Under the pieces are notes generated by a model that had not been told where the DNA came from, searched no databases, and saw only the letters and a list, made by a program, of their open reading frames with translations. Shown piece after piece: positions 20,500-28,729 of a stretch of DNA of 64,000 nt. The translations under genes and the position numbers were made by a program. Source of the DNA: Pseudidiomarina planktonica (GTDB taxonomy: Bacteria > Pseudomonadota > Gammaproteobacteria > Enterobacterales > Alteromonadaceae); contig NZ_FXWH01000001.1 in NCBI RefSeq assembly GCF_900177775.1, positions 868,001-932,000 of the forward strand. The letters run 5' to 3'. Position 1 is the stretch's first letter. Each line of letters begins with the position of its first letter.

Positions 20500-21989
20500 G
20501 TTACCGATGGATTCTGGTGATACTGATGCTTAGCGGCTGCCAACATAACCTGCAGAGCCTGCAGGAGGCACGTGAACGCTCGTTAGCTGAGCTTGATAGC
20601 GCAGACAGGTACTCGGCTCATCATTTAGCGCAACAACCCACTGTGAGCTTCTCTGAGCGTTTTTACGCACCACCGATACAAGCGCGTGATCAGCTCAAAC
20701 CGGGCTGGTATTCCACCGAGGTAAATATCGAGTTGCGGGAATTTCCATTGCAACGGGCCTTGCAGCGACTGTTAGCCCCACATCAGCTGGCAGTACGTTT
20801 TCTGGATGATATCGATTCCGATCAGTTAGTCAGCGTGCGCCATCAAGGCACTATCGGCGGTGCACTGGAGCAAATTGGGCGCGATACCGGCTTTAGCTTT
20901 GTGGTGGAAGACCAATTGGTAACCTGGAGTAAGTTTCGGGTTGCCGAGTTCGATGTGGCATTTTTAGCCGGCAACACCAACTTCTTTTTGGGCGACAGCG
21001 CGGAAGCAAACAGCGTGCAGCAATCACGACCCGGTACGACGCCTGCAGCTACCGGTATCAATGCCAATAATCGCCAATTTCTAAATTTCAGTAGCCAGGA
21101 TTTATCGGTTTGGGACGACTTAGAACAGGCCCTGACTATGCTGTTGTCCACCAGTGGTGAACTCAGCATTAATCAAAGTTCAACGTCGGTGCTGGTGCGC
21201 GATTATCCGCAGTATGTGGATCAGGTAGAGCATTATTTAAATCAGCAAAATCAACGTCTGACCCGCCAGATAGCCATGGACATTAAAGTGCTTGAAGTAA
21301 CCTTTAATGAGCGTGACCAAACGGCTATTGACTGGCAACTGGTGCGGCAGGCCAATGGCATTGACAGCGTCATCAATGTGGCTGGACAACTTTTGGGTAG
21401 CGCTGTAAGCAGTGGTCAGGGACAACTGAGTTTGCAGCGTAATAGTGGCAGCTATGCAGGTTCCGGCGCCTTGCTTCAGGCATTACAGGAGCAGGGCGTC
21501 GTACAAGTAAGTAACCATCCACGATTGCTTAGTTTGAATAACCAGATTGCCAAAATTGTGCTGGAAGACAATGCAACTTACCTGGCGTCTGCCGGAACCA
21601 CCAGCACTGCCAATGTGGGGTCCAGCGATGTGTTAATTCCGGGCGTTATCACCACCGGTTTTGAGTTATATGTGCTGCCCAAAGCAACGCAGGGGCAGGT
21701 GATTTTACAACTCTCAACCAGTTTGTCTGACTTGCAGAGTATCGATGAAGTGCGCTCCGGCGACATGTTGATTCAAACCCCGCACACCAATCGTAAAAAT
21801 TTCTTTATGAAGGCTATGGTAGCCAATGGCGAAACGCTGCTGCTATCGGGGTTAAAAAATAGTCGCAAGGAACAACGTGAGCAGCAGTCGTTTGGTAGTT
21901 GGCTATTTGGTGGTGGACAGCGTGATCAGCACATGGGTAGCGAAACTTTACTGCTGATCACGCCGCATATTATTGAGCGGACCCTCTAA
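20496..21989 (+). CDS. pilN: Type IVb pilus secretin lipoprotein (PilN-like)
   Basis: A 497-residue outer-membrane secretin, the channel through which the pilus leaves the cell. The signal sequence ends in a lipobox (LMLSGC, Cys15), so it is a lipoprotein like R64 PilN and BfpB. An N-terminal periplasmic N-domain (about 70-150) is followed by further N-domain sequence. The C-terminal secretin domain (about 255-497) includes VSNHPRLLSLNNQIAKI, NGETLLLSGLK and a terminal LLLITPHII. It overlaps its neighbours by four bases upstream and one base downstream, so the operon is translationally coupled. Confidence 0.87.
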   Translation: MSYRWILVILMLSGCQHNLQSLQEARERSLAELDSADRYSAHHLAQQPTVSFSERFYAPPIQARDQLKPGWYSTEVNIELREFPLQRALQRLLAPHQLAVRFLDDIDSDQLVSVRHQGTIGGALEQIGRDTGFSFVVEDQLVTWSKFRVAEFDVAFLAGNTNFFLGDSAEANSVQQSRPGTTPAATGINANNRQFLNFSSQDLSVWDDLEQALTMLLSTSGELSINQSSTSVLVRDYPQYVDQVEHYLNQQNQRLTRQIAMDIKVLEVTFNERDQTAIDWQLVRQANGIDSVINVAGQLLGSAVSSGQGQLSLQRNSGSYAGSGALLQALQEQGVVQVSNHPRLLSLNNQIAKIVLEDNATYLASAGTTSTANVGSSDVLIPGVITTGFELYVLPKATQGQVILQLSTSLSDLQSIDEVRSGDMLIQTPHTNRKNFFMKAMVANGETLLLSGLKNSRKEQREQQSFGSWLFGGGQRDQHMGSETLLLITPHIIERTL

Positions 21990-23194
21990 TGGAGCAGCTT
22001 CACTATCATTTCAGCGCCTTTCGCGAAAGTGCCAGTAAACGTGAACTCAAGCTGTCCCGGCTGCGGCAGCGGGCGCAACAGCTGCAGTGTAACTATGTTG
22101 GTATATTTAAAACGGCCAGCACGAACTGGTTGTGCTTTGCTGACACCCCCGGGATTGATGGCGCTGCTGTGGTGCGCAGCCAGCTTAGCGCTACTAACGT
22201 ACTTTACTTGTCCCGCTGTGGGCGCGACTACGTATGTGTGCACTGGCAGGGCGACAAACTTTGTTGCGCGCAAACTATGGCATTGACCCCCTTGCAGGAC
22301 TATCTCACCAGTACTTTCGATAGCGCCGATGAAACCCTTGAAGTAATGCTGGCGCTGCCTTCGGGTGACGGCGTGCGGGCGCAATTGGCTGCCTTGTTTA
22401 AGCCTGGCCAGCTCAGTCAGCATGATCAGCCGTTAATCACCTCAAGTGCTAACTATTGTTTAGTGCCGCTGGCGCGGCTGCGGCGAGTGTTACAACCTTA
22501 CCGCTATGTGCTGTGGGCTATCACCTTAGTGCTGGCGGTGGTCGTCGGTATTGGCTTGATGTGGCTGCAACAACCGGCTGTGGTTGCACCTGTGGTGCCG
22601 GCAGATCCGCAGCAACTTCGACTGGAACATGCAACTAGCAGAGGCGTTGCGGTAGCCAATACGTTGTCGTTGGTGAGTGTGTTGCAGCACACTCAGCGCT
22701 TATCGGGTTGGAAGTTGCAGCGCTTGGTGGTGGCTGAATCTAAGCCTGAGGTTGCTTTTTTGCAGGTGCAGTCGAGCTATGGCGATGTGACTTCGCTGCG
22801 CCAACAATTAGCGGCACTGCCGGTGCACTGGGAGTTTTCTCAACAAGGCGTGGTGCTGCAATTGCCACTTACTACTGAAGTGACTGAGGTAGTTGCTATG
22901 CCTGAGTTCGGTAACTTTGCCATTCAGGTGCAATGGCTGCTGGATGCGTTAGCGCGTTACTTACCGGGTATTCAGTTACAACTGGGACCCCAGCAAACCG
23001 AGCGTTATGGGCTCAACAGCCGCCAGTTACAGTTGAAGTTACCAAACCTGTATTCGGAGGATTTGGAAACGCTATTTAATATTCTAAAGTTGCTGCCAGT
23101 GCGGTTATTAAATATGGAGCTGACCTCGCAGCACTTTCAGTTAAGTGGTGATATGAACTTGATTATGTACGCCAAGGAGAACTCTCATGACTAG
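21989..23194 (+). CDS. pilO: PilO-like type IVb pilus assembly protein
   Basis: A 401-residue protein with a soluble N-terminal domain, one transmembrane helix near residues 172-193 (VLWAITLVLAVVVGIGLMWL) and a periplasmic C-terminal part. Size, membrane topology and its place between the secretin and a PilP-like gene match R64 PilO (PilO2 family), an inner-membrane accessory protein of thin-pilus assembly. Sequence motifs are weak, so the name rests largely on synteny. Its ATG overlaps the pilN stop by one base, and its 3' end overlaps pilP by eight bases. Confidence 0.68.
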   Translation: MEQLHYHFSAFRESASKRELKLSRLRQRAQQLQCNYVGIFKTASTNWLCFADTPGIDGAAVVRSQLSATNVLYLSRCGRDYVCVHWQGDKLCCAQTMALTPLQDYLTSTFDSADETLEVMLALPSGDGVRAQLAALFKPGQLSQHDQPLITSSANYCLVPLARLRRVLQPYRYVLWAITLVLAVVVGIGLMWLQQPAVVAPVVPADPQQLRLEHATSRGVAVANTLSLVSVLQHTQRLSGWKLQRLVVAESKPEVAFLQVQSSYGDVTSLRQQLAALPVHWEFSQQGVVLQLPLTTEVTEVVAMPEFGNFAIQVQWLLDALARYLPGIQLQLGPQQTERYGLNSRQLQLKLPNLYSEDLETLFNILKLLPVRLLNMELTSQHFQLSGDMNLIMYAKENSHD

Positions 23195-23690
23195 ATTACA
23201 GGCCTGGTGGGTCGCTTTGCTAGTGCCGGCCGTGCTGTCTCAGGAAGTCATGGCCCAGCAACTGCCACTACCGCAGCAATTAGACGCGCAATTAATTGCC
23301 GCCGCGCGGGATCCGCAAGAAACTCAAACGCATCAGCAACTGGTGCGGTCATTGCGGAATCAGGAGTTAATGACTGAACAAGCCGCAGCCCAAGTGGTGC
23401 AACTGACTCATCAGCTGCAAGCGGCAAAAACGCTGGCTGAGTTGCGCAAGCTAGGTCAACAGCCTCGCGTGGACGCAAACACGGCGGGCAGTAACATCGA
23501 ATTAGATCAATTCCGGTTGCGGGCGATAGTAGAAAATAGTCACCAATGGCTGGCGGAATTTGAGTATTTAAACAACCTGATTGCAGTAAGCGCCGGGCAG
23601 CGTTTATTAGGAATTATTGAGGTTGAACGCACCTCAGCAGGGTTGCAATTAAGCTATGGCGAGCAGTTGCGAGTGCTTAGCATTTTTTAG
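23187..23690 (+). CDS. pilP: PilP-like type IVb pilus protein
   Basis: A 167-residue exported protein with a signal peptide (cleavage near EVMA-QQL). A glutamine-rich helical part (about 45-110) is followed by a compact C-terminal domain containing QRLLGIIEVERTSAGLQLSYGEQL. That layout and its place between PilO and the ATPase fit the R64 PilP family, a periplasmic link between inner-membrane components and secretin. No catalytic motif is present. A 31-base gap separates it from the ATPase gene. Confidence 0.65.
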   Translation: MTRLQAWWVALLVPAVLSQEVMAQQLPLPQQLDAQLIAAARDPQETQTHQQLVRSLRNQELMTEQAAAQVVQLTHQLQAAKTLAELRKLGQQPRVDANTAGSNIELDQFRLRAIVENSHQWLAEFEYLNNLIAVSAGQRLLGIIEVERTSAGLQLSYGEQLRVLSIF

Positions 23691-23721
23691 GGACAAAAAA
23701 CGCCAATGCGCAGGAGGCGCT

Positions 23722-25122
23722 ATGCATTTTTACGATATAGACGAACTGAATGGGGCTCAATTAAGTGAGCCAATTCTTGACTACTGTTTGCAATTTGTCG
23801 AGCGCTGGCACGCCAGTGATGCAGCTATTATTGCTACTGATAGCGGTAATCTTATTGCGTCTAAGCAAGCCTGGCAGCAGCACCAGTTAGAATTAACCAA
23901 TTTACGTTGCTTGTTGGCGAAGCAGGGCATTGAGCTATACGCCGAAGGAGTCGCGGCGGCAACTACTATCAGAACCTTGTTGCACGATGCCGATGCGCGC
24001 CGTTTGCAAGACACCAGAGATGATCATTTAAATTTCGACCGAACTCAGGCGCAGCAAGCGTTAGAAGATATTGTTCAGGAAGGTATTCAATTAAATGCGT
24101 CCGACATTCATTTATTGTTTTTACCCTCCCACGCCACCTTAAGTTATCGGGTTGATGGGCGGTTACTTCGAAATTTACGGCGTAGCCGTGAAATTTTAAC
24201 CGCCGCTATTGCTGCCGCTTTGAATACTCATTCTGACGACTTCCATCAGGTATTTGATGAACGCCGCCTGTCCAGCGCCAGTATTTCGCTTAGCGTGAGA
24301 TCCCAGCATGGCGTGCAGCAAGTACGCCTGCGCACCCAAAAATCACCGACGCGGGATGGCTTTGCCGTAACTATGCGTATTCAACGTGATCAACAGGTAG
24401 CTAAGTTCGAAACATTAAAATTTCCGCCCGATATTGTGGCTGCGTTGCGGCTGACCATTGAGCGACCTACCGGGTTAGTGCTGGTGGTAGGTCCTACCGG
24501 ACATGGCAAAACATCCACTTTAGCCGCTCTGCATTTATCGGTACCGCCGGATTTAAAGGTGATTTCACTGGAAGATCCAATCGAAATTATTCAACCCCAT
24601 ATTGAGCAGAAGCCGGTTACTGCTGACCACCCGGAGTTTAATTTTAACAACATGATCAAAGTAGCTTTACGAGAGGACCCAGATGTTATTTCGATTAGCG
24701 AAATTCGTGACCAAGCTACGGCGCAGGCAGCTTATACAGCGGCTTTAACCGGGCATTTGGTGTTTGCAACTATGCATGCTTACGACGCTTTTGGTGCGTT
24801 GCAACGGCTTCAGGATTTGGGTGTTTCACTGGCTGCGCTGGCACAGCCGGATGTGCTTCGTGGCATTGTCGCGCAGCGTTTATTGCAACACCGCTGCGAC
24901 ACTTGCCACAGCGCCGCGGCAACTGATTGTGCAAGTTGTCAGGGAACTGCAAAGCAGGGCCGGCGTTTACTGGTGGAATATTTACCAATGTCGGACGACC
25001 TCCGGACAGGCATGCTCACCGGCAATATGATAGCGGCGCGCGAGCAGCTTGAACAACAAGGTTGGCAGGGGTTACGGCAGCAGTTGCAGGCATCTGTGCA
25101 GCAGGCGGTTGCGCTAGCATGA
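23722..25122 (+). CDS. pilQ: Type IVb pilus assembly ATPase (PilQ, GspE/PulE family)
   Basis: A 466-residue secretion-type ATPase that powers pilus extension. Walker A is VGPTGHGKTSTLAAL near residue 256-268, with Asp box SLEDPIEI, Walker B region REDPDVISISEIRD and His box TGHLVFATMHAYDA. A four-cysteine metal-binding cluster (CDTC and CASC) lies near 392-405. I start it at the ATG at 23722, which has an AGGAGG four bases upstream. A longer in-frame extension has no such site and would overlap pilP. The stop overlaps the next start by four bases (ATGA). Confidence 0.9.
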   Translation: MHFYDIDELNGAQLSEPILDYCLQFVERWHASDAAIIATDSGNLIASKQAWQQHQLELTNLRCLLAKQGIELYAEGVAAATTIRTLLHDADARRLQDTRDDHLNFDRTQAQQALEDIVQEGIQLNASDIHLLFLPSHATLSYRVDGRLLRNLRRSREILTAAIAAALNTHSDDFHQVFDERRLSSASISLSVRSQHGVQQVRLRTQKSPTRDGFAVTMRIQRDQQVAKFETLKFPPDIVAALRLTIERPTGLVLVVGPTGHGKTSTLAALHLSVPPDLKVISLEDPIEIIQPHIEQKPVTADHPEFNFNNMIKVALREDPDVISISEIRDQATAQAAYTAALTGHLVFATMHAYDAFGALQRLQDLGVSLAALAQPDVLRGIVAQRLLQHRCDTCHSAAATDCASCQGTAKQGRRLLVEYLPMSDDLRTGMLTGNMIAAREQLEQQGWQGLRQQLQASVQQAVALA

Positions 25123-26135
25123 AACGTAACCGGCAATTAGCCTTTGTGGAAGACTTTGCCCAGTGGCTGGACGACGGCTACAGCCCGTTGCGAGCTTGCC
25201 AGGTACTATTGCAGCATGCGCAGGCCCAGCGTTTGCAAGCTGAGCTACAACTTTTAAGCAGCATTTTGCAAACCCTAAGTCAGGGAAAACCACTGGTGGA
25301 TGCACTACAACGGCATTTAGATGCTGACCTTTGCATGATGTTCGCGGTTGGTGAGCAAGCGGGTTGTTTGCAGCAATTACTGGTTGATTTTCAGGTGGCT
25401 GACAGCGAGCGCAGGCAAGCCCAGTTGGCTTTTATAAAACCTCTGCTATATCCGGCTGCGGTCAGCTTGTTCGCAGTTGGTGCTTGTTATTTTGTCGGTC
25501 AACGGATTTTACCCGGGCTGGCGCAACAGGTGCCGAAAGCCGATTGGCCGCTAGCAAGCCGGTGGCTGAGTCAGGCTGGAGAGCCGTGGCTAACCGTGAC
25601 TTTGTTAGTAGTGCTCGGTAGCAGCATGTTGGTGCTATGGGGGCCACGCTGGTTACCGGGGCAAGCGAGCCGCGCCGGGTTATGGTTGGCTGCACGCGGA
25701 GCATTCCGAATTGGCCGCGGGTTCGGCGCTGTTATGTTACTGCAAAGCCTGGAGCTACTGCTGCGCCACGGCTATAACCTGGACCGGGCTGCGCAACTGT
25801 TGCAAGCCCAAAGCAGAAGTTGGCTGCATCCTCATTTGCAGTTAATTCGGCAACGGCTAGCCAAAGGGGAGCGAAATCTCGCGCAGGTGCTGGATACCGG
25901 TTTATTGTCACCGCGAATGCTCTTTCGGCTGAGTAACAGCAGTAGTGCGAGCCATCGTGAACGCGATGCCGATAGTTTGCATCAAGCAGCGCGTCGGGCT
26001 ATTGCAGATGCGGTGTTTACCTTAAGTTGGACACGTTTACTACTGGTAGGTCTGCTGTATGCATTTATTAGTGTGTTGATGTTGCTGGTACTCGGCGGTA
26101 CGGGTGCTTTGCTGATGTCAGTGGCCAGTTTCTAA
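25119..26135 (+). CDS. pilR: Type IVb pilus inner-membrane platform protein (PilR, GspF family)
   Basis: A 338-residue polytopic inner-membrane protein of the GspF/PilC type. It has two cytoplasmic helical GspF domains (about 5-105 and 195-300) and three membrane segments: near 107-130 (LLYPAAVSLFAVGACYFVG), near 155-173 and at the C-terminus (LLLVGLLYAFISVLMLLVLG). It anchors the ATPase and the growing pilus. The start was set at 25119, where ATGA overlaps the pilQ stop. It is followed by a 65-base AT-rich gap with a tandem repeat before the pilin gene. Confidence 0.85.
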   Translation: MKRNRQLAFVEDFAQWLDDGYSPLRACQVLLQHAQAQRLQAELQLLSSILQTLSQGKPLVDALQRHLDADLCMMFAVGEQAGCLQQLLVDFQVADSERRQAQLAFIKPLLYPAAVSLFAVGACYFVGQRILPGLAQQVPKADWPLASRWLSQAGEPWLTVTLLVVLGSSMLVLWGPRWLPGQASRAGLWLAARGAFRIGRGFGAVMLLQSLELLLRHGYNLDRAAQLLQAQSRSWLHPHLQLIRQRLAKGERNLAQVLDTGLLSPRMLFRLSNSSSASHRERDADSLHQAARRAIADAVFTLSWTRLLLVGLLYAFISVLMLLVLGGTGALLMSVASF

Positions 26136-26140
26136 TCATT

Positions 26141-26172
26141 TTTATTTACTACAAAGTTTATTTACTACGAAG
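26141..26172 (+). repeat. Tandem 16-bp repeat before the pilin gene
   Basis: TTTATTTACTACAAAG (26141-26156) is followed directly by TTTATTTACTACGAAG (26157-26172), one mismatch. GTTTATT (26156-26162) can also pair with AATAAAC (26173-26179). This is the only sizeable gap inside the pilus operon and it directly precedes the major pilin gene. Confidence 0.65.
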
Positions 26173-26200
26173 AATAAACGCAAAATTAAGGACATAACTT

Positions 26201-26671
26201 ATGAAAAGGATTTCAGTAAGCAAGTTTAACCGTCGGCGCCGGCAGGGATTTACCTTTATCGAAGTGCTGGCGGTACTTAGTATCATTGCTGTAGCAACCG
26301 TTGGTTTAATGATGATGCGCGACTGGGCGGTGGGCAATTCCCGGGTTGCTGAAGCTAAAGCGCAATTGGCGACTATTCAATCTGGCGTGCGTTTGTGGCG
26401 GCCAAGATCTGGTATTTACACCGGTATTTCGGTTACGGCATTAACTGATATTGCTGCGCTCCCTACCAACTGGTCAACCGGGGAGCGAATGAATCCTTGG
26501 GGTGGCGATATTAGCGTGACTGTTGATGGCGCGGATAACTCCCGTTATACGGTTCGTTATACCGGTATTATGTATTCGGAGGAGGGCGCCCGGCTGGCGC
26601 ATGATTTTGCCGAGCTGGCAGTGGTTGCAAGTTTCAGTGATGACACTTTTACCGTGACTTTCCAAGGTTAA
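26201..26671 (+). CDS. pilS: PilS-like type IVb major prepilin
   Basis: A 156-residue prepilin. A 16-residue, Arg-rich leader ends in Gly, and the predicted mature protein begins FTFIEVLAVLSII, with the conserved Glu at position 5 and a hydrophobic helix. The mature part (140 residues) contains the PilS-family feature NPWGGDISVTV. Unusually it has no cysteine, so the disulfide typical of type IV pilins cannot form. AAGGA stands eight bases before the ATG. It is the likely main pilus subunit, because it is the first pilin of the operon and is set apart by its own gap. Confidence 0.82.
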   Translation: MKRISVSKFNRRRRQGFTFIEVLAVLSIIAVATVGLMMMRDWAVGNSRVAEAKAQLATIQSGVRLWRPRSGIYTGISVTALTDIAALPTNWSTGERMNPWGGDISVTVDGADNSRYTVRYTGIMYSEEGARLAHDFAELAVVASFSDDTFTVTFQG

Positions 26672-26677
26672 CGTCAA

Positions 26678-26932
26678 ATGACCAGAGAGCACGGAAATAT
26701 GTTAGTTGGCTGGGTTATAGCGCTGGGTTTAATGGCATCTGCAAGTCTCAGCTTGTTGCCATGGTTGCTAACGAGCAGTGAACTCGCGCAGCCGCCAACG
26801 CTCCCCACTTTAACCGTATGTCAGAATTACTGGTTGCGCGACCCTGCTCGCGGTGAACTGTTAGCTGCACAGCAACATTACTACGCTGCCGTTTCCTCTG
26901 ATGAAGCGCCAGTGGTCTCCTGTCATGGGTAA
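26678..26932 (+). CDS. Small membrane protein of the pilus operon, unknown
   Basis: An 84-residue protein that I do not recognise. It has one hydrophobic segment near residues 8-30 (MLVGWVIALGLMASASLSLL) and a short exported-looking tail with two cysteines (CQNYW and VSCHG). It lacks the Gly-Glu5 pattern of a prepilin. It starts six bases after pilS and overlaps the PilV-like gene, so it is clearly part of the operon. It could be a minor pilin-like or assembly factor; this is only inferred from position. Confidence 0.55.
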   Translation: MTREHGNMLVGWVIALGLMASASLSLLPWLLTSSELAQPPTLPTLTVCQNYWLRDPARGELLAAQQHYYAAVSSDEAPVVSCHG

Positions 26933-28007
26933 GCAGCGGGGAATTATTCTGGCAGAAGTGGTGCTGGCTATTGTATTAAGTAGCGGTTTACTCGCTATTG
27001 TCGTGGGTTGGCAGCAGCGTCAACAACAGGTGGAGGCCTATGAGCAGCAGTTAGATTATGCCCGCCAACTGATGATGGTGTTGCAAAATTACCAGCAAGA
27101 ATTCGGTAGCTATCCTGAGCATCTAGCCGAGATTGAGGCCAGTGGCTATTGGGAGAACGTTTTACCTACCGTGCAAAAAGCCGAGTGGCAGTGGGAATTT
27201 ACGACACCATTTTTAGATATTCGCGCACAGTTGCCCTCGGCAGGTCAGGCGCGTTGGGTTGCAGCGCAGTTACCTGATGCTAGATCCAATAATACGGTAC
27301 TGGAAATTCGCATGGTGCAAGCGGCCATCATTAATGCGGTTGATACCAGCGTGTTGCTGCATCGAGTTGCGGTGGCGGATAACCCGCAACTGAATCAATT
27401 GGCTACTCATATATCCATGCAGGGACACGATATTCGCGATGTTGGAACCCTAACTGCTAACGCGGTAACGGCGCAACAAGCCGATATGACGCGGGTGACT
27501 GCGAAGGAGCTGCGAGTGGAAAACGGCTTGAGGTTGAATAACACCAGTATGACCGCGGTAGGAAATCGTTTAACGGTAACCGCCGGGTTATTAGAGCTGC
27601 AAGGGCCTGTCACTATTTCCGGGTTACTGGATTTGCAGGGAAATAATTTAAGCGGCGTAAACCAACTCACGGCAAATCAATTGAATGTGCAGCAGGTGAG
27701 TGGTGAAAATGTCACTGCGAATGAAGTGACCACCGAACTGCTGCAGGTGGATGATCTTCAGGTGTCCGCTAATCTTACTCTGGCGCAGTTTCATAGCCAT
27801 GACTTGCAGGTTGACTTGTTGACAGCCGACACGCTCACGGCGACAACCTTAAGCGCTAACCAAGCCACTATTAACCAACTGCAAGCGGATTACATTTACG
27901 CCACCGATGTTATTGCCGGAGCGCGTTCGATTAGTGAAAACTATGACTTAATTAACACCTACCGGGCCTTGTGGGAGCAATGTGTTGACGTAGGCGGCTG
28001 TCAGTAA
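26925..28007 (+). CDS. pilV: PilV-like minor pilin with repetitive C-terminal region
   Basis: A 360-residue protein with a prepilin signal: MGKQRG, then IILAEVVLAIVLSSGLL with Glu at position 5. Residues from about 170 carry the sequence MQGHDIRDVGTLTANAVTAQ, which resembles the conserved region of PilV shufflon proteins. Many short repeats of the form L-T-A-x-x/L-x-V-x follow and look like a beta-solenoid or stalk. The protein ends with two cysteines (CVDVGGC). PilV proteins sit at the pilus tip and bind partner cells or surfaces. An earlier start at 26901 would give a longer leader. No inverted shufflon segments follow. Confidence 0.72.
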   Translation: MGKQRGIILAEVVLAIVLSSGLLAIVVGWQQRQQQVEAYEQQLDYARQLMMVLQNYQQEFGSYPEHLAEIEASGYWENVLPTVQKAEWQWEFTTPFLDIRAQLPSAGQARWVAAQLPDARSNNTVLEIRMVQAAIINAVDTSVLLHRVAVADNPQLNQLATHISMQGHDIRDVGTLTANAVTAQQADMTRVTAKELRVENGLRLNNTSMTAVGNRLTVTAGLLELQGPVTISGLLDLQGNNLSGVNQLTANQLNVQQVSGENVTANEVTTELLQVDDLQVSANLTLAQFHSHDLQVDLLTADTLTATTLSANQATINQLQADYIYATDVIAGARSISENYDLINTYRALWEQCVDVGGCQ

Positions 28008-28729
28008 TGTATTTGCGCCGGCAAGCAGGGCAGGCAACAGTGGAAACCGCTCTGCTGTTGTCACTTATGCTGGTTATTAGTTTGCTGGCATTGCAGCTGC
28101 TGTGGATTTTCTGGCAGCAGCATACGCTGCAGCTGGCCACTAGCTATGCTTTACGTAGCGGGGCCATTGCCAACGGCAACCACAGTGACATGAGCACAAC
28201 CTTGGTTAGCTTGCTAAGCAGCACGCAAATGCCGAAACTGGCGGCCGATGAGCAACCGGGGTTGGCCCTGGCAATGCGCGCTTACGCCACCGAATGGGTA
28301 AACTTTCAGCGTTTCGGCGAGGTTCGTATTTTACGTCCGGGCAAGGCCACCCAAAGAGAGTTTTCCGAGCCAAGGGTCGGTATTCAGAATCGGACTACTG
28401 AAGGTTTTCAACCGGGCTTAAGCCGAACTAAGCGTTTGCGGAAATGGACTGAAATTAGCGTGGATCATGCCCGTGCCCGTTATGCCGCAGCAACAGACAA
28501 GCCGGCCTGGCTGGCAGCCCGCCAGCTCGAAATTGAAGTAGTACTATGCATGCCACTGCAACTACCTGTGGCTGCGACGCTGCTGGCGGCCGTTCATAAC
28601 TGGTGGACAGAGCACCCTGCCAATCACTTTTGTCGTGCCCGGCAGGTGTTAAGTAGTGACCCGCTGTGGCCGTTAAGTCACCGGCTTAGCGGACCCATGC
28701 TATCGGGTTTTCACTCCTCAGGATCGTGA
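28007..28729 (+). CDS. TadE-like pseudopilin of the pilus operon
   Basis: A 240-residue protein whose N-terminus, MYLRRQAG then [21 protein letters not shown], has the Gly before the cleavage site and Glu at position 5 seen in TadE/TadF pseudopilins of Flp/Tad pili. One membrane helix is followed by a periplasmic part of about 200 residues with few cysteines. Finding a TadE-like protein at the end of a PilN-V type operon is unusual. Its ATG overlaps the pilV stop by one base, and its 3' end overlaps folD by 19 bases. Confidence 0.68.
   Translation: MYLRRQAGQATVETALLLSLMLVISLLALQLLWIFWQQHTLQLATSYALRSGAIANGNHSDMSTTLVSLLSSTQMPKLAADEQPGLALAMRAYATEWVNFQRFGEVRILRPGKATQREFSEPRVGIQNRTTEGFQPGLSRTKRLRKWTEISVDHARARYAAATDKPAWLAARQLEIEVVLCMPLQLPVAATLLAAVHNWWTEHPANHFCRARQVLSSDPLWPLSHRLSGPMLSGFHSSGS

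Noticed and set aside
20098-28729. MSHA pilus locus
   Set aside because: The gene order, the lipoprotein secretin and the PilS/PilV-like pilins fit the R64-type IVb set better than mshI-mshQ.
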